The notes: generated by a model from the letters alone, not told the origin. Counted from the first letter of the stretch, positions 15,945-24,105 are shown. The stretch is 48,757 nt of DNA from an uncultured Gemmatimonadota bacterium (GCA_903893785.1 CAITNQ010000352.1:1-48757); one strand, 5' to 3'. Numbers and translations: made by a program.

Positions 15945-17111
15945 TCAGGCGAACAGCTGCGGCCGGATGGGGTATACCCCCCACTCATCGCGACAGCGCT
16001 TCATCTCCAGCAGGTTGTCCACGCGCGCATCGACCGCCAGCGAGTGGGTCGACCCCATGATGAAACCGCCCCCCGGGGCAGCGGTGCGGAAGGCATAGCC
16101 CGCGTCGCGACGGATGTCCTCGGGTGTTCCCAAAATGATGTGTTCGTGCCAGATGCCGCCCCACAGGCACAGACGGCCGGCAACGCGCTCCTTCAACCGG
16201 CCGATGTCCATCCCCGCAGTCCCCTGAATGGCTTCGTACGCATCGTACACCTCGGCCAGATCATCTATGATCGGCCAGGTGTGCCCGCAGCAGTGCTTGA
16301 GGATCTTCAGACCGTGCCGGTGCGCGGCCTCGGCGTGGGCCCGGTGCCACGGCAGGACCATCTCTCGGTAGATCGCCGGGCTGGCCATCAGGCCGGTGCT
16401 GCTGCCCAGGTCGCCGCAGGGCATGATGCCGTCGACGCCCAGTTGGGCGTAGAGCGCCACCTCGCGCACCATGCGCCGCCCCTGCAGCTCAGCAATCTTG
16501 CGGCAGATTTCGGGCTCAAGCACCAGGCTGGCCCAGAAATCCTCCTCCGTGGCCCCGAAGCCCGGGAACGCCAGGTCGCCGCACAGCAGGAGCACGAAGT
16601 GCGTGGCCTTCATCTCGCTGACCACGTGCCGGACCAGTTCCCAATGCGAGTCGTCCGGGCTGCCCAGCGGTTGGTCCTCGAGCCGGTCGATCTGCTCCTG
16701 AAGGCTGGCCAGCGTGGGCGGTCGGTAGGCCGACGTGTCAAGCTGGTAGGGCATCAGGTCGTGGGTCGTGGCCGAGACGCGGTACAGGCTCCCGGCCTCG
16801 TCCCGGTACGTCTCGGCGTCCACTGGGGCCATGGGGCGCGGCCGATGCCCGGCGGGCGGCACGCCGCCGACGGCGATCAGGTCCATTTCCAACGCCCGCA
16901 CCAGTTCGATGCGGTCGCGCTTGTAGCTGGCCACCACCTCGTCCCGGCGTCCGTCCCACAGAGCCTGGGTCTCCTTCATCTTCGCTTGCACGAAGGTGGG
17001 ACGCCCCAGGATGTCCTCGTACACATTGTAGTCGATGGAGTGCTCACCCCAAGGGACACGATCTGGTTCGCGGTGCTCGAGGGCGGCGAAAACGCGCTCG
17101 CGCGGCAGCAT
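15945..17111 (-). CDS. Uroporphyrinogen-decarboxylase superfamily protein
   Basis: A 388-residue TIM-barrel protein of the URO-D superfamily, which includes HemE and corrinoid methyltransferases. Seen: MLPRERVFAALEHREPDRVP at the start, which is typical; GVDGIMPCGDLGSSTGLMAS mid-protein; and LKILKHCCGHTWPIIDDLAE, where His/Cys ligands of methyltransferase-like members occur. It is not a standard HemE and lies away from other haem genes, so haem synthesis is unlikely; a methyltransferase or sugar-related decarboxylase role is possible. The start at 17111 follows AAGGGA. The small ORF 17245-17334 lies upstream on the same strand. Confidence 0.83.
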   Translation of the reverse strand: MLPRERVFAALEHREPDRVPWGEHSIDYNVYEDILGRPTFVQAKMKETQALWDGRRDEVVASYKRDRIELVRALEMDLIAVGGVPPAGHRPRPMAPVDAETYRDEAGSLYRVSATTHDLMPYQLDTSAYRPPTLASLQEQIDRLEDQPLGSPDDSHWELVRHVVSEMKATHFVLLLCGDLAFPGFGATEEDFWASLVLEPEICRKIAELQGRRMVREVALYAQLGVDGIMPCGDLGSSTGLMASPAIYREMVLPWHRAHAEAAHRHGLKILKHCCGHTWPIIDDLAEVYDAYEAIQGTAGMDIGRLKERVAGRLCLWGGIWHEHIILGTPEDIRRDAGYAFRTAAPGGGFIMGSTHSLAVDARVDNLLEMKRCRDEWGVYPIRPQLFA

Positions 17112-17244
17112 AGGGCTAATCCCTTCTTGGGGGCGGCGCGGTCGGTGCGTACGGTCAGCAGCGGCTGGACGAAAGCATCCGCTCGGCCAGAGCCACGACG
17201 GGCCAGGGCCTGAGTGGGTTGGTCGCTGCAACCGTCGCCGGTCG

Positions 17245-17334
17245 TCAGCGGATCATCAACCCGTGACCGATCTGCATGAACAACCACAACACGGACATCA
17301 CGCCCACGAACCACCCCAGGCTCCGCAGTGTCAT
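17245..17334 (-). CDS. 29-residue single-helix membrane protein
   Basis: A tiny ORF beginning MTLRSLGWFVGV and ending HGLMIR, with a continuous hydrophobic centre (about residues 7-21) suited to one membrane helix. GGAGGG lies seven bases before an in-frame GTG at 17337 and ten before the ATG at 17334, an excellent ribosome binding site in otherwise plain sequence. It is on the same strand as the URO-D-like gene, 133 bp upstream of it. I do not recognise the family; small subunits of transporters or respiratory complexes look similar. The strong Shine-Dalgarno plus exact hydrophobic design argue that it is real. Confidence 0.6.
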   Translation of the reverse strand: MTLRSLGWFVGVMSVLWLFMQIGHGLMIR

Positions 17335-17467
17335 CACGGATCCCTCCGGCAACGCAAGGGGAGACTACATCCCTACGTATCGGCACCTCCGGGGGTGGGG
17401 AGTGTGAACCTCGTCACCGAGTCGCGACAACCGCTGGGGAGCGCGCGCCAACCCGGCAACGGTGCTG

Positions 17468-17710
17468 TCAGGCCATCACCTGCAGGTCTTCACTGCGCAG
17501 ATAAGCCCGCAGGGCATTACCGTCGAGCGGTAAATCCAGGACATCGGAAAAAGGCCACATGTCACTCTCCAGGAACTCAGCCGCGGTCTCCCGATCCTGG
17601 TCGGAAGGGGCAGCGGCCAGGTCCCGGATCGCCTGCAAAATGACGGCGGCGGCCAGACGGCGATGGCCGTCGAACTGCGCGCGATAAGCGGTCTTACGGT
17701 CCTTTGCCAT
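17468..17710 (-). CDS. Hypothetical 80-residue protein
   Basis: A short hydrophilic protein (MAKDRKTAYRAQFDGHRRLA at the start) with a helical Ala-rich segment (AVILQAIRDLAAAP), then ETAAEFLESDMWPFSDVLDL and a C-terminal NALRAYLRS. The pattern of basic start, FLxSD and a final helix ending LRxYL resembles small proteins often seen in phage and accessory regions, but I cannot name the family. The ribosome binding site is weak. It is preceded by a ~310-nt possible leader from the promoter at 18027-18055. Confidence 0.55.
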   Translation of the reverse strand: MAKDRKTAYRAQFDGHRRLAAAVILQAIRDLAAAPSDQDRETAAEFLESDMWPFSDVLDLPLDGNALRAYLRSEDLQVMA

Positions 17711-18026
17711 GCTCTGCCGGGTTGTAAGGGTTCAGCCGGGATCGGTCGTGCAGCGCTGACGCCCGGGGCACGCCAAAAGGTCCCGCCTCCCGGTGAACGG
17801 ACGGGGGGCGTGCGGGTGACTGGGTTGAGGGCGACAGTCGAACAGAGGAAGGAATGCGCCAGCGCCGGTCAGCAGTGCGAAGGACCCGAAGTGACCACGC
17901 GAATCGGGCATCGATCAACCGGGCTGGGCGTGACCGTGGCATGGGGCTGCCTGGCGACCCGCGACAGGGGGCGGCGGCAAGCGGACAACCGCTTCTGGCC
18001 ACCTTACCTTGGGTCGTCACTACAGG
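17711..18026 (-). other. Possible long leader or small RNA region
   Basis: No gene is supported here on either strand. If the minus-strand promoter at 18027-18055 is used, this stretch would be transcribed as a ~310-nt leader of the 80-residue ORF or as a separate RNA. I did not recognise RNase P, SRP, tmRNA or a known riboswitch core in it. Confidence 0.3.
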
Positions 18027-18055
18027 AAGATCGGTTCAGTGGGGGGCTTTGTCAA
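18027..18055 (-). promoter_or_regulatory. Sigma70-like promoter on minus strand
   Basis: TTGACA (18055-18050), 17-bp spacer, GATCTT (18032-18027). The -35 is consensus. It points away from the P-loop kinase stop codon at 18094 toward the 80-residue ORF. Confidence 0.5.
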
Positions 18056-18093
18056 GGGAACTTGCGTATGCGGCGGAACAGGTTAGCGCAGCG

Positions 18094-18753
18094 TCAGCGA
18101 CGCCGACCCAAGGCCTCGGCGATGGCCGCCGCAGTGTAGCGGGCGGGTGGCGCCGAGGGCACGCGGACCGCGCCAGACCACACTGGCAGGGCAGTCATGG
18201 CCGCTGCGAAGGCCTCGAACCAGGGCGAATCGCTGCGCGATCCTCTGCCGCGCAGGCGCTGGCGCCACTCTTCCCGCGGCGGAGCATCGAGGTGCACGAC
18301 AGTGAACCGTGCTGGGTCCACCTTGGCGGCCAAGCCCGCCCAAAGCGGTGCCAGGGTCAGCTCCGGGCCCCAACCGCCGCACAGCAGCACCAGCCGGCTG
18401 CCCACCAGGTTGGCGCAGGCTTGGGCTGTCGCGCCACCGTACTCCAGGGGCCGCAGCACGGCGTGGTACTCGTCGGAGCCATAGGCGGCGCTACTGTCCA
18501 GCCCGCGCGCAGCCGCGGCCTGCAGGATGAACCCCCCGGCAGTCAGGTCCTTGTCTACCAGCACTGCCGCGTCCATGGACCGCAGTAACTGCCGCGCTAC
18601 GGTGGACTTGCCCACTCCCGGTGGCCCGCACAGGACGACCAGATGAGCGCCGGCGTCGCCCGGCTGCGCCGCGGCCAGCACCGCGGCGGCGGTGGGGCCG
18701 GGGTCGGGCAGTCGGTCACCGTAGCCCCCGCCCAGGTGTGCGGTTGAGGTCAC
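18094..18753 (-). CDS. P-loop kinase (AAA_33/zeta-toxin-like fold)
   Basis: A 219-residue P-loop protein. The Walker A is LCGPPGVGKST at residues 41-51, followed by LLRSMDAAVLVDKDLTAGGF, a position where small kinases place a catalytic Asp. RLRGRGSRSDSPWFEAF near 170-187 could be the lid. The family phosphorylates small molecules such as sugars or nucleosides. Start GTG 18753 overlaps the upstream SDR stop codon (GTGA), so the two genes are coupled; a shared sugar pathway is likely. The longer frame to 18819 would overlap the SDR and was rejected. Confidence 0.75.
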   Translation of the reverse strand: MTSTAHLGGGYGDRLPDPGPTAAAVLAAAQPGDAGAHLVVLCGPPGVGKSTVARQLLRSMDAAVLVDKDLTAGGFILQAAAARGLDSSAAYGSDEYHAVLRPLEYGGATAQACANLVGSRLVLLCGGWGPELTLAPLWAGLAAKVDPARFTVVHLDAPPREEWRQRLRGRGSRSDSPWFEAFAAAMTALPVWSGAVRVPSAPPARYTAAAIAEALGRRR

Positions 18754-19490
18754 ACCGAGTCCGCGCCGCGGTCCTGCGGTTCCCAGCCCACCAGGTCGCG
18801 GCCACTGCGCAGGTCCCACTTGCGTTCGCCGCCGAGCGAGGCGGCATAGATAATGCCGAAGCCGGGCTCGGGGGCCTCAATGCAGCGAGCCGTCAACTCA
18901 GCGACGTCGCGGGCGCTCAACCAGCGGTTCTCGCCCGCCGGGTACGGGTGGTTGACCTCGTCGGTGTTGGGGAAGTTGGCAATGCGCAGGCAGTAAACCG
19001 ACATCCCGTGGGCATCGTGGTAGAAGCGCCCCAGGGCTTCGCCAAAAGCCTTGCTGACGCCGTAGAAGCTGTCGGGACGGACCGGCAGTTCGGGACGGCT
19101 GACCGCCCCCTCCCGCTCGTAGAACCCGGTAACGTGGTTGGTGCTGGCGAAGACCACCGTGGGCACCCGGTTGATGCGGGCGGCCTCGAATACATTGTAC
19201 GTGCCCTGTACGTTAGTCTGCATGATCAACTGGTCGTAACGGGCCCGGGTGGTGCCGCGCCGCGCGGTGGCGATGGCCAGGTGGGCAATGGCATCGACTC
19301 CGACCGTGGCCTCCAGGACGCTGCTGAAGTCCGCCAGATCAGTAACCACCACCTCGTCGCCGGGCTCTACCTCGGGGATGTTCTGGTGGAACAGCAGGCG
19401 CAGGGCGTAGCGACCCCGCAGGTAACGGCGCAGGGCTGAGCCGACGAGTCCGGCAGCGCCGGTGATCAGGAGTTTCTTGGGCGCAGGCAT
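18750..19490 (-). CDS. NAD-dependent SDR, uronate dehydrogenase-like
   Basis: A 246-residue extended short-chain dehydrogenase. The cofactor loop is LLITGAAGLVGSALR (residues 7-21), with D51 in VVTDLAD and the active-site YGVSK (Y143, K147). The segments VVFASTNHVTGFY (112-124) and ENRWLSARDVAEL are characteristic of uronate dehydrogenases, which oxidise D-galacturonate or D-glucuronate to aldarate lactones. ATG 19490 has GGAGA at seven bases. It is coupled to the downstream kinase. The uronate assignment is pattern-based; a related hexose or nucleotide-sugar substrate is possible. Confidence 0.8.
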   Translation of the reverse strand: MPAPKKLLITGAAGLVGSALRRYLRGRYALRLLFHQNIPEVEPGDEVVVTDLADFSSVLEATVGVDAIAHLAIATARRGTTRARYDQLIMQTNVQGTYNVFEAARINRVPTVVFASTNHVTGFYEREGAVSRPELPVRPDSFYGVSKAFGEALGRFYHDAHGMSVYCLRIANFPNTDEVNHPYPAGENRWLSARDVAELTARCIEAPEPGFGIIYAASLGGERKWDLRSGRDLVGWEPQDRGADSV

Positions 19491-19574
19491 GGCGGTCTCC
19501 GAAAGGGCGGCTGTCGCGGCGGATCGACGCGTCAACCTGCCGCGTTCACACGGTAGCGGCCGGGCCAGCAGGTG

Positions 19575-20627
19575 TCAAGCGGGGTTCCCGTGGGCGCGTC
19601 GCCGTCGGGCCCGGAAGTCCAGCCCCAGCAGCAGGGCCAGCCCTACGCCGCTGCCGATCCAGGCTGCGGCGACAGCTGCCTGGCTGCCCCGACTGACCGC
19701 CATCGGCGCCGCCGCGAACAGGACCACGCCGAGGAAGATGACCCCGACGGCGGCCTGACGCGACAGACCCAAGGCCACCAGGCGGTGGCTGATGTGGTTG
19801 CGGTCGCCCAGCCAGGGGGGGCGGCCATGGGCCAGTCGCAGCACGCTGACGGTGACCAAGTCGTACGCCGGCACCGCCAGGAGGACCAATGGCAACAGGC
19901 TGGCCCCGGGTCCGGCACCGGTGGCGGCGCGCGCGTGGGCCAACCAGGCGCCCAGCGCGCCGGCCAGCAGCCCCAGCAGGAGCCCGCCGGCGTCGCCCAT
20001 GAACACCGAAGCCCGGGGAAAGTTGTAGCAGAGGAAACCCGCGCTGGCGGCCGCAGTTACCCCGGCCAGCAGCGCCACCTCGAGCTGGCCGCCGAGGACC
20101 GCCATCACCGCCAGGCCAGCGCCCACCAGCGCGGCGATCCCGGCGGCCAGGCCGTCCATGTTGTCCAGGAAGTTGAAGGCGTTGGTCATGGCTGCCAGCC
20201 ACAGCACGGTCAGGCCCCGGCTCAACCAGGGAGCTCCGGTAGCCAACGGCAGTTGCAGCGCCGGTGTTGTCGCCACAAGGATCGCCAGCGCCCCGATCTG
20301 GAGCGCCAGGCGGGGTAGCGGCGGCAACGGGCGGCGATCGTCGGCCAGACCGGTCAGGAACAGCACCGTGCCAGCCAGCACCAGGTGTGCGATGGTTTGC
20401 TGCGCGACCGCGTCGCCGCGGCGGCCGGCGGCCCCGGCCAACCCGCACACGACGATGGCCAACCAGATGGCCGCACCGCCGCCGTAGGGCGTGGACTGGG
20501 CGTGGGTCTTGTGGGCGCCGTCCCGAGGTCGGTCGACCAGGCCGACGCGCCAGGCCCAGCGGCGCAACGGCGGCACCGTGGCCACGGTGATGCCGAAAGC
20601 CGCCAGGAACAACAGGACCAAATCCAT
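19575..20627 (-). CDS. Polyprenyl-phosphate GlcNAc-1-phosphate transferase-like (WecA/TagO/MraY family)
   Basis: A 350-residue polytopic membrane enzyme that would attach a sugar-1-phosphate to undecaprenyl phosphate to begin a surface polysaccharide. Family motifs are in order: TPYGGGAAIW (47-54), GLADDRRPL with D96-D97, TNAFNFLDNMDGLAAG (148-163, catalytic Asp cluster), FMGDAGG (209-215) and DRNHISHRL (275-283, the HxxH UDP-sugar motif of the WecA group). It differs from MraY in lacking a cell-wall gene context. ATG 20627 has no clear Shine-Dalgarno. The divergent DegT gene next door may serve the same polymer. Confidence 0.9.
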   Translation of the reverse strand: MDLVLLFLAAFGITVATVPPLRRWAWRVGLVDRPRDGAHKTHAQSTPYGGGAAIWLAIVVCGLAGAAGRRGDAVAQQTIAHLVLAGTVLFLTGLADDRRPLPPLPRLALQIGALAILVATTPALQLPLATGAPWLSRGLTVLWLAAMTNAFNFLDNMDGLAAGIAALVGAGLAVMAVLGGQLEVALLAGVTAAASAGFLCYNFPRASVFMGDAGGLLLGLLAGALGAWLAHARAATGAGPGASLLPLVLLAVPAYDLVTVSVLRLAHGRPPWLGDRNHISHRLVALGLSRQAAVGVIFLGVVLFAAAPMAVSRGSQAAVAAAWIGSGVGLALLLGLDFRARRRRAHGNPA

Positions 20628-20833
20628 GGGCGAGGCGAATCAGCCGGTGTGGGGACGCGCTACGGTATATTGGGGACCAGGGGTGTCGGCGCCTGGCCCT
20701 TCGCGCGCCGGTGCGCGGGGACAGCAGGGATTGGCTACAATATACGGTCGGGCAGGGCCCCGAGGCACGGGGCTGGCCGCCTCCTGCGGCGCCCGACTGC
20801 CGGCCGGATGGCGACAACGAGAGGATGCAGACA
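20628..20833. promoter_or_regulatory. Divergent promoter region of wecA-like and DegT genes
   Basis: Two AT-rich -10-like sites stand out on plus: TATATT (20666-20671) and TACAAT (20736-20741). Neither has a good -35 at 17 bp. TATATT continues as TATATTGGGGAC, a 12-mer also found before surE at 45614-45625. The minus-strand gene would start from the same region. Confidence 0.35.
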
Positions 20834-22066
20834 ATGCTGGCGATCGACGGTGGACCGAAAACAAGGACCGCACCCTTCCCCAAGCGTGGCCTGTTCGGGG
20901 CCGAGGAACTGGCGGTGGTCAACGGCCTGTTCGCGGCGGCGGTGGACAGCGGCGATGCCATCGGGTATAACGGGCCGGAAGAGCAGGCCTACGAGCGCGA
21001 GTTCGCCGACTTCATGGGCGGCGGCTATGCCGACTTGGTCAATTCCGGCACCGCCGCCGTGTATGTCGCTCTGGGGGCCCTCCAACTGGAGCCCGCGGGC
21101 GAGGTCATCGTGCCACCCATCACCGACCCGGGTGGCGTCATGCCCGTGGCCCTGCTCAACCAGGTTCCGGTGGTCGCGGACGCGGCGCCAGGCACCTTCA
21201 ATGCGGGCGCGGCGCAGATCGAGGCCCTGCTGACCCCGTGGACGCGTGCCATTGTCGTGGCCCACATTGCCGGCGAGCCGGTAGACATGGACCCGGTGCT
21301 CGAATTGGCGCGTGCCCACCGCCTGCCCGTGGTAGAAGACTGCGCCCAGTCCCACGGGGCTCGGTACAAAGGGCGGCTTCTGGGAACCCTGGGCACGATC
21401 GCAGCCATTTCGACGATGAGCGGCAAGCACCACGCCACGGGGCCCCAGGGGGGCGTCGTGTATACGCGCGACGAAGCCCTTTACTGGGAAGCCAAGCGCT
21501 TCGCCGACCGGGGCAAGCCCTTCAACATCTCGGCGGCCACCAACGTGCGCGCCGGCCTCAATCTGAACGGCAACGAGTTGGCTGCCGCCATCGGCCGGGT
21601 GCAGCTGCGCAAGCTGGCCGGGATCGTGGCTCGGCGGCAGAAGGTCGCCAGGCAGCTGCACGACGGTACCCTGCGCCTGCAGGCCGTCCGTCCCGGCCGC
21701 CTGGTGGCCGGCGCCGAACCCAGTTACTGGTTCCTGCGGTTCCAGGTCGATACGGCTCGCCTGACCGTGGACAAAGATCACTTCGCCCAGGCGGTCGCGG
21801 CCGAGGGCATCCCTGTCGGCGCGTCGTACCGCCATATCCCGTCAGAAGCCATCTGGTTCCGCGAGCGTCGCGTCTTCCCCGGCAGCGATTACCCGTGGGG
21901 CCTGCCGGCTTACCCGGGCGACCGCGAGGCCACCTTCCCCTGCCCCAATGCGGTGGCCGCGACGAGCGTGCAGTTCATGCTGTCGATCCACGAGAACTGG
22001 GGCGACGCCGAGGTTGCGGATACGCTGGCGGCCCTGGCCAAGGTGGAGCAGGCCTACCTGCGCTGA
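20834..22066 (+). CDS. DegT/DnrJ/EryC1 family PLP aminotransferase-like protein
   Basis: A 410-residue PLP-fold protein. Seen: LVNSGTAAVYVALGAL (68-83), which binds phosphate; VVEDCAQSHGA (167-176) with D169 contacting the pyridine nitrogen; and ISTMSGKHH with K198 at the Schiff-base position. These enzymes aminate keto-sugars attached to nucleotides. The usual SF.xxK is STMSGK here, so the lysine is kept. ATG 20834 is favoured over ATG 20825 because GAGAGG lies nine bases before it. The neighbouring WecA-like and SDR genes suggest nucleotide-sugar or surface glycan work, but a dehydratase-type relative is not excluded. Confidence 0.88.
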   Translation: MLAIDGGPKTRTAPFPKRGLFGAEELAVVNGLFAAAVDSGDAIGYNGPEEQAYEREFADFMGGGYADLVNSGTAAVYVALGALQLEPAGEVIVPPITDPGGVMPVALLNQVPVVADAAPGTFNAGAAQIEALLTPWTRAIVVAHIAGEPVDMDPVLELARAHRLPVVEDCAQSHGARYKGRLLGTLGTIAAISTMSGKHHATGPQGGVVYTRDEALYWEAKRFADRGKPFNISAATNVRAGLNLNGNELAAAIGRVQLRKLAGIVARRQKVARQLHDGTLRLQAVRPGRLVAGAEPSYWFLRFQVDTARLTVDKDHFAQAVAAEGIPVGASYRHIPSEAIWFRERRVFPGSDYPWGLPAYPGDREATFPCPNAVAATSVQFMLSIHENWGDAEVADTLAALAKVEQAYLR

Positions 22067-22098
22067 AAGCGCGTGCTGGCGCCTGTCGGGCGGCAGGT

Positions 22099-22132
22099 CG
22101 GGCCCGGTCCGTTAGTGGGCCGGTCCGGCCCG
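22099..22132. terminator. Imperfect hairpin between convergent genes
   Basis: CGGGCC (22099-22104) pairs with GGCCCG (22127-22132), and inner GG/CC pairs extend the stem across one bulge and one mismatch. It lies in the 86-bp gap between convergent genes and lacks a T-run, so it is only a candidate bidirectional terminator. Confidence 0.3.
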
Positions 22133-22152
22133 CCGCCCCGGCAGCGGCAGGC

Positions 22153-22824
22153 TCAGGCGAAGACGATGGGCTGGAACGAAGCCGGCACGTGGAAGTTCGG
22201 CCTGGGCGTGTCGACGGGTGCCCAACTGCCCCAATGCGGATGCGAGGTGTGGTCGGCGCACTTGTAGAAATTGGCGCGCCAGGTCGCGCCCGGCCCGGGG
22301 GCGGCAATGCCGAAGTGGGCCGCGAACAGGGCAAAGGGGACGTGGTACTCGATGGTCCAGGCGGTTGGCTCGGTCAGCTCCGGCTCAACGATCTGGGGCA
22401 GCGTGTGCGCCATGGCAATGGTGGCGCCGTCGTCGTCCGACAACGGCTGCGTTTCCCGCCCCGCCGCGCGTTCCTCGGCCGAGACGCAGCGGAACACCAG
22501 CATGGTGCCGCCGCAGTTCACCTCAAAGTTGAAGTACGCGTCTGAGCCCGGCACCGGCGCCACGAAGAACTCGGCGCAGCTGTCGGTGCACACCGAATCC
22601 TGGAACTTGCGCGCCACGGCGCGGACGTACTGGTCGTCGACGTGGAAGGCCGCCGCCAAGTGCTGGTCGTCGTACAACAGGCGCGCCTGCGTCCGGGGAT
22701 GATGGCCGGAGTCAGCCCAGGGGAAACGCGCCACCTGGAGCGTTTCGGCTTGCTGCCACTGCGGCGCCGACCAATCGGCGGCCGCCGGTGCGAGTCGGGG
22801 TACCCGTTTGATGGTGTAGGGCAT
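22153..22824 (-). CDS. CBM9-like carbohydrate-binding protein
   Basis: A 223-residue cytosolic protein resembling family 9-like carbohydrate-binding (DOMON-type beta-sandwich) modules. Typical segments are ARLLYDDQHLAAAFHVDDQY, VCTDSCAEFFVAPVPGSDAY followed by FNFEVNCGG, and TAWTIEYHVPFALF; the end HPHWGSWAPVDTPRPNFHVP is a familiar closing of this group. GAGGAG seven bases before ATG 22824 fixes the start. No signal peptide is seen, so it acts inside the cell or is a sensor or accessory subunit. The exact ligand is unknown. Confidence 0.8.
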   Translation of the reverse strand: MPYTIKRVPRLAPAAADWSAPQWQQAETLQVARFPWADSGHHPRTQARLLYDDQHLAAAFHVDDQYVRAVARKFQDSVCTDSCAEFFVAPVPGSDAYFNFEVNCGGTMLVFRCVSAEERAAGRETQPLSDDDGATIAMAHTLPQIVEPELTEPTAWTIEYHVPFALFAAHFGIAAPGPGATWRANFYKCADHTSHPHWGSWAPVDTPRPNFHVPASFQPIVFA

Positions 22825-22929
22825 GTCAGTCTCCTCACCTGTTCCGTGGTGCCGCCGCGCCACGCGGGCGGCTCGTCGTCCGCCCGGGCGGGGCGGCACT
22901 GCAGATAGGATAACCCAGAGGCATAGCGC

Positions 22930-23697
22930 ATGAAAGTTGCCGTCTTCGGCGCCGCCGGCTGGACCGGCCGCGCCATCCTGGCGAACCTGGCCCACCGGCA
23001 CGAAGTGCGGGCCATCGACTGGGCCCCGGCCGCGTGGGCTCAGTGGCAGGACATCGACGGTCCCTGGACCGGCGAGTGCCACTTTGGCGATATCGCCGAC
23101 TTCGCCACCGTTGACCAGGCGCTGGCCGGCGTGGACGCGGTGATCCACGCCGCCGTCTATGCCGCCAGCGCACCCGGCGGCTATGGCGTCAACGACGAGA
23201 TGCCGTTCAGAATCAACCTCAAAGGGCTGTGGAACGTGCTCGAAGCGGCCCGCCAGCGCCAGCTGCCCGGGCCGGTGGTACACCTGGGCTCGTGTCAGAC
23301 GGTCCATCCCCAGGGCCTCTTTTTCAGCGCCGAAGTCCGCCGCCCCGACGCCAGCCTGTACGCCGTGACCAAGCGCCTCCAGGAGGAGATGTGCCGCCAA
23401 TACCACGAAGGCACCGGCCTGCGCGTGATCGTGTTGCGTCCTGACTACATCGTCGACAGCCGCCTGGGGATCGGCCGGCACCGCGAACCCCTCGGAGCCG
23501 GTGGTTCGCCCTGCCGCAACGGCTGGGTGTGCCGCCATGACCTGGCGGAAGCCTGCCGCCTGGCAATGGAATCGAGCCTAGGCTTTGACATCTTCCACAT
23601 CGTGGGCACGCCCGAGGCGGAGGCCAGCTGCAACGTGGCTCGTTCGCGGGAAGTACTCGGGCTGCAGTACCGGGGCAATCTGGAGCAGTACCGCTGA
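22930..23697 (+). CDS. NAD-dependent epimerase/dehydratase (extended SDR)
   Basis: A 255-residue extended SDR. The Rossmann loop is VAVFGAAGWTGRAIL (3-17), the substrate-side Ser is in HLGSCQTVHPQG (118-129) and the catalytic pair is YAVTK (Y144, K148). It is close in type to the SDR at 18750-19490 but shares only family-level features. Typical reactions are epimerisation or oxidation of nucleotide sugars or uronates. GAGG sits nine bases before ATG 22930. It is divergent from the CBM9-like gene. The stop codon lies within a short tandem duplication (23682-23720). Confidence 0.85.
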   Translation: MKVAVFGAAGWTGRAILANLAHRHEVRAIDWAPAAWAQWQDIDGPWTGECHFGDIADFATVDQALAGVDAVIHAAVYAASAPGGYGVNDEMPFRINLKGLWNVLEAARQRQLPGPVVHLGSCQTVHPQGLFFSAEVRRPDASLYAVTKRLQEEMCRQYHEGTGLRVIVLRPDYIVDSRLGIGRHREPLGAGGSPCRNGWVCRHDLAEACRLAMESSLGFDIFHIVGTPEAEASCNVARSREVLGLQYRGNLEQYR

Positions 23698-23720
23698 TTC
23701 CGGAGCAATACCGCTGATCC
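23682..23720. repeat. 20-bp tandem duplication over SDR stop codon
   Basis: GGAGCAGTACCGCTGATTC (23682-23700) is repeated as GGAGCAATACCGCTGATCC (23702-23720) with two mismatches. Both copies carry the TGA stop, so the second copy is untranslated. It looks like a small slippage duplication of the gene end. Confidence 0.85.
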
Positions 23721-23797
23721 TCAACGAGCCGCGGTCACGGCCGCTGGTCTACCCCGCCGGCCAGGCGGCCTCACTTGCGGGCCCGTGACCGGTTGCG

Positions 23798-24009
23798 GTT
23801 GCTCCCGCGCACGCGCGGGGCTGCCCTCCATCACGAAGACGCGCTCGGCAACACGCGCGCTGCACCCGCGCACGCGCGGGGCGGCCTGTGAGTGCCTTGA
23901 GCAGTCTCAGCCTAAGGCCGCTGCACCCGCGCACGCGCGGGGCGGCCCCGGCGTCGCGCCGATCGGGCCCAGCTGCACCCGCTGCACCCGCGCCGCGGTG
24001 GGTGCGCTC
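23798..24009 (+). CRISPR. Short CRISPR-like array: 4 repeats of 29 bp, 3 spacers of 32 bp
   Basis: Repeat units start at 23798, 23859, 23920 and 23981, exactly 61 bp apart. The palindromic core CCCGCGCACGCGCGGGG is identical in the first three; units two and three agree at 28 of 29 bases (flanks GCTGCA and CGGCC); unit one varies in the flanks (GTTGCT, CTGCCC); unit four keeps the first 13 bases and decays in its 3' half, as trailer-end repeats often do. Spacers 23827-23858, 23888-23919 and 23949-23980 are each 32 bp and unrelated. 29+32 geometry and a CCCGCGC stem fit type I-E. No cas genes are visible in the window, and the flank is not an AT-rich leader, so it may be orphan or decaying. 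Confidence 0.75.
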
Positions 24010-24105
24010 CTCGCCCTTCACACCCCGCGCGACCGGCAGTGCTCGGGGCCACGTCCCGGGCCTGCGGCGGCACTGGCCGACAAGCCTCTATGTCGCGCGC
24101 GGACA

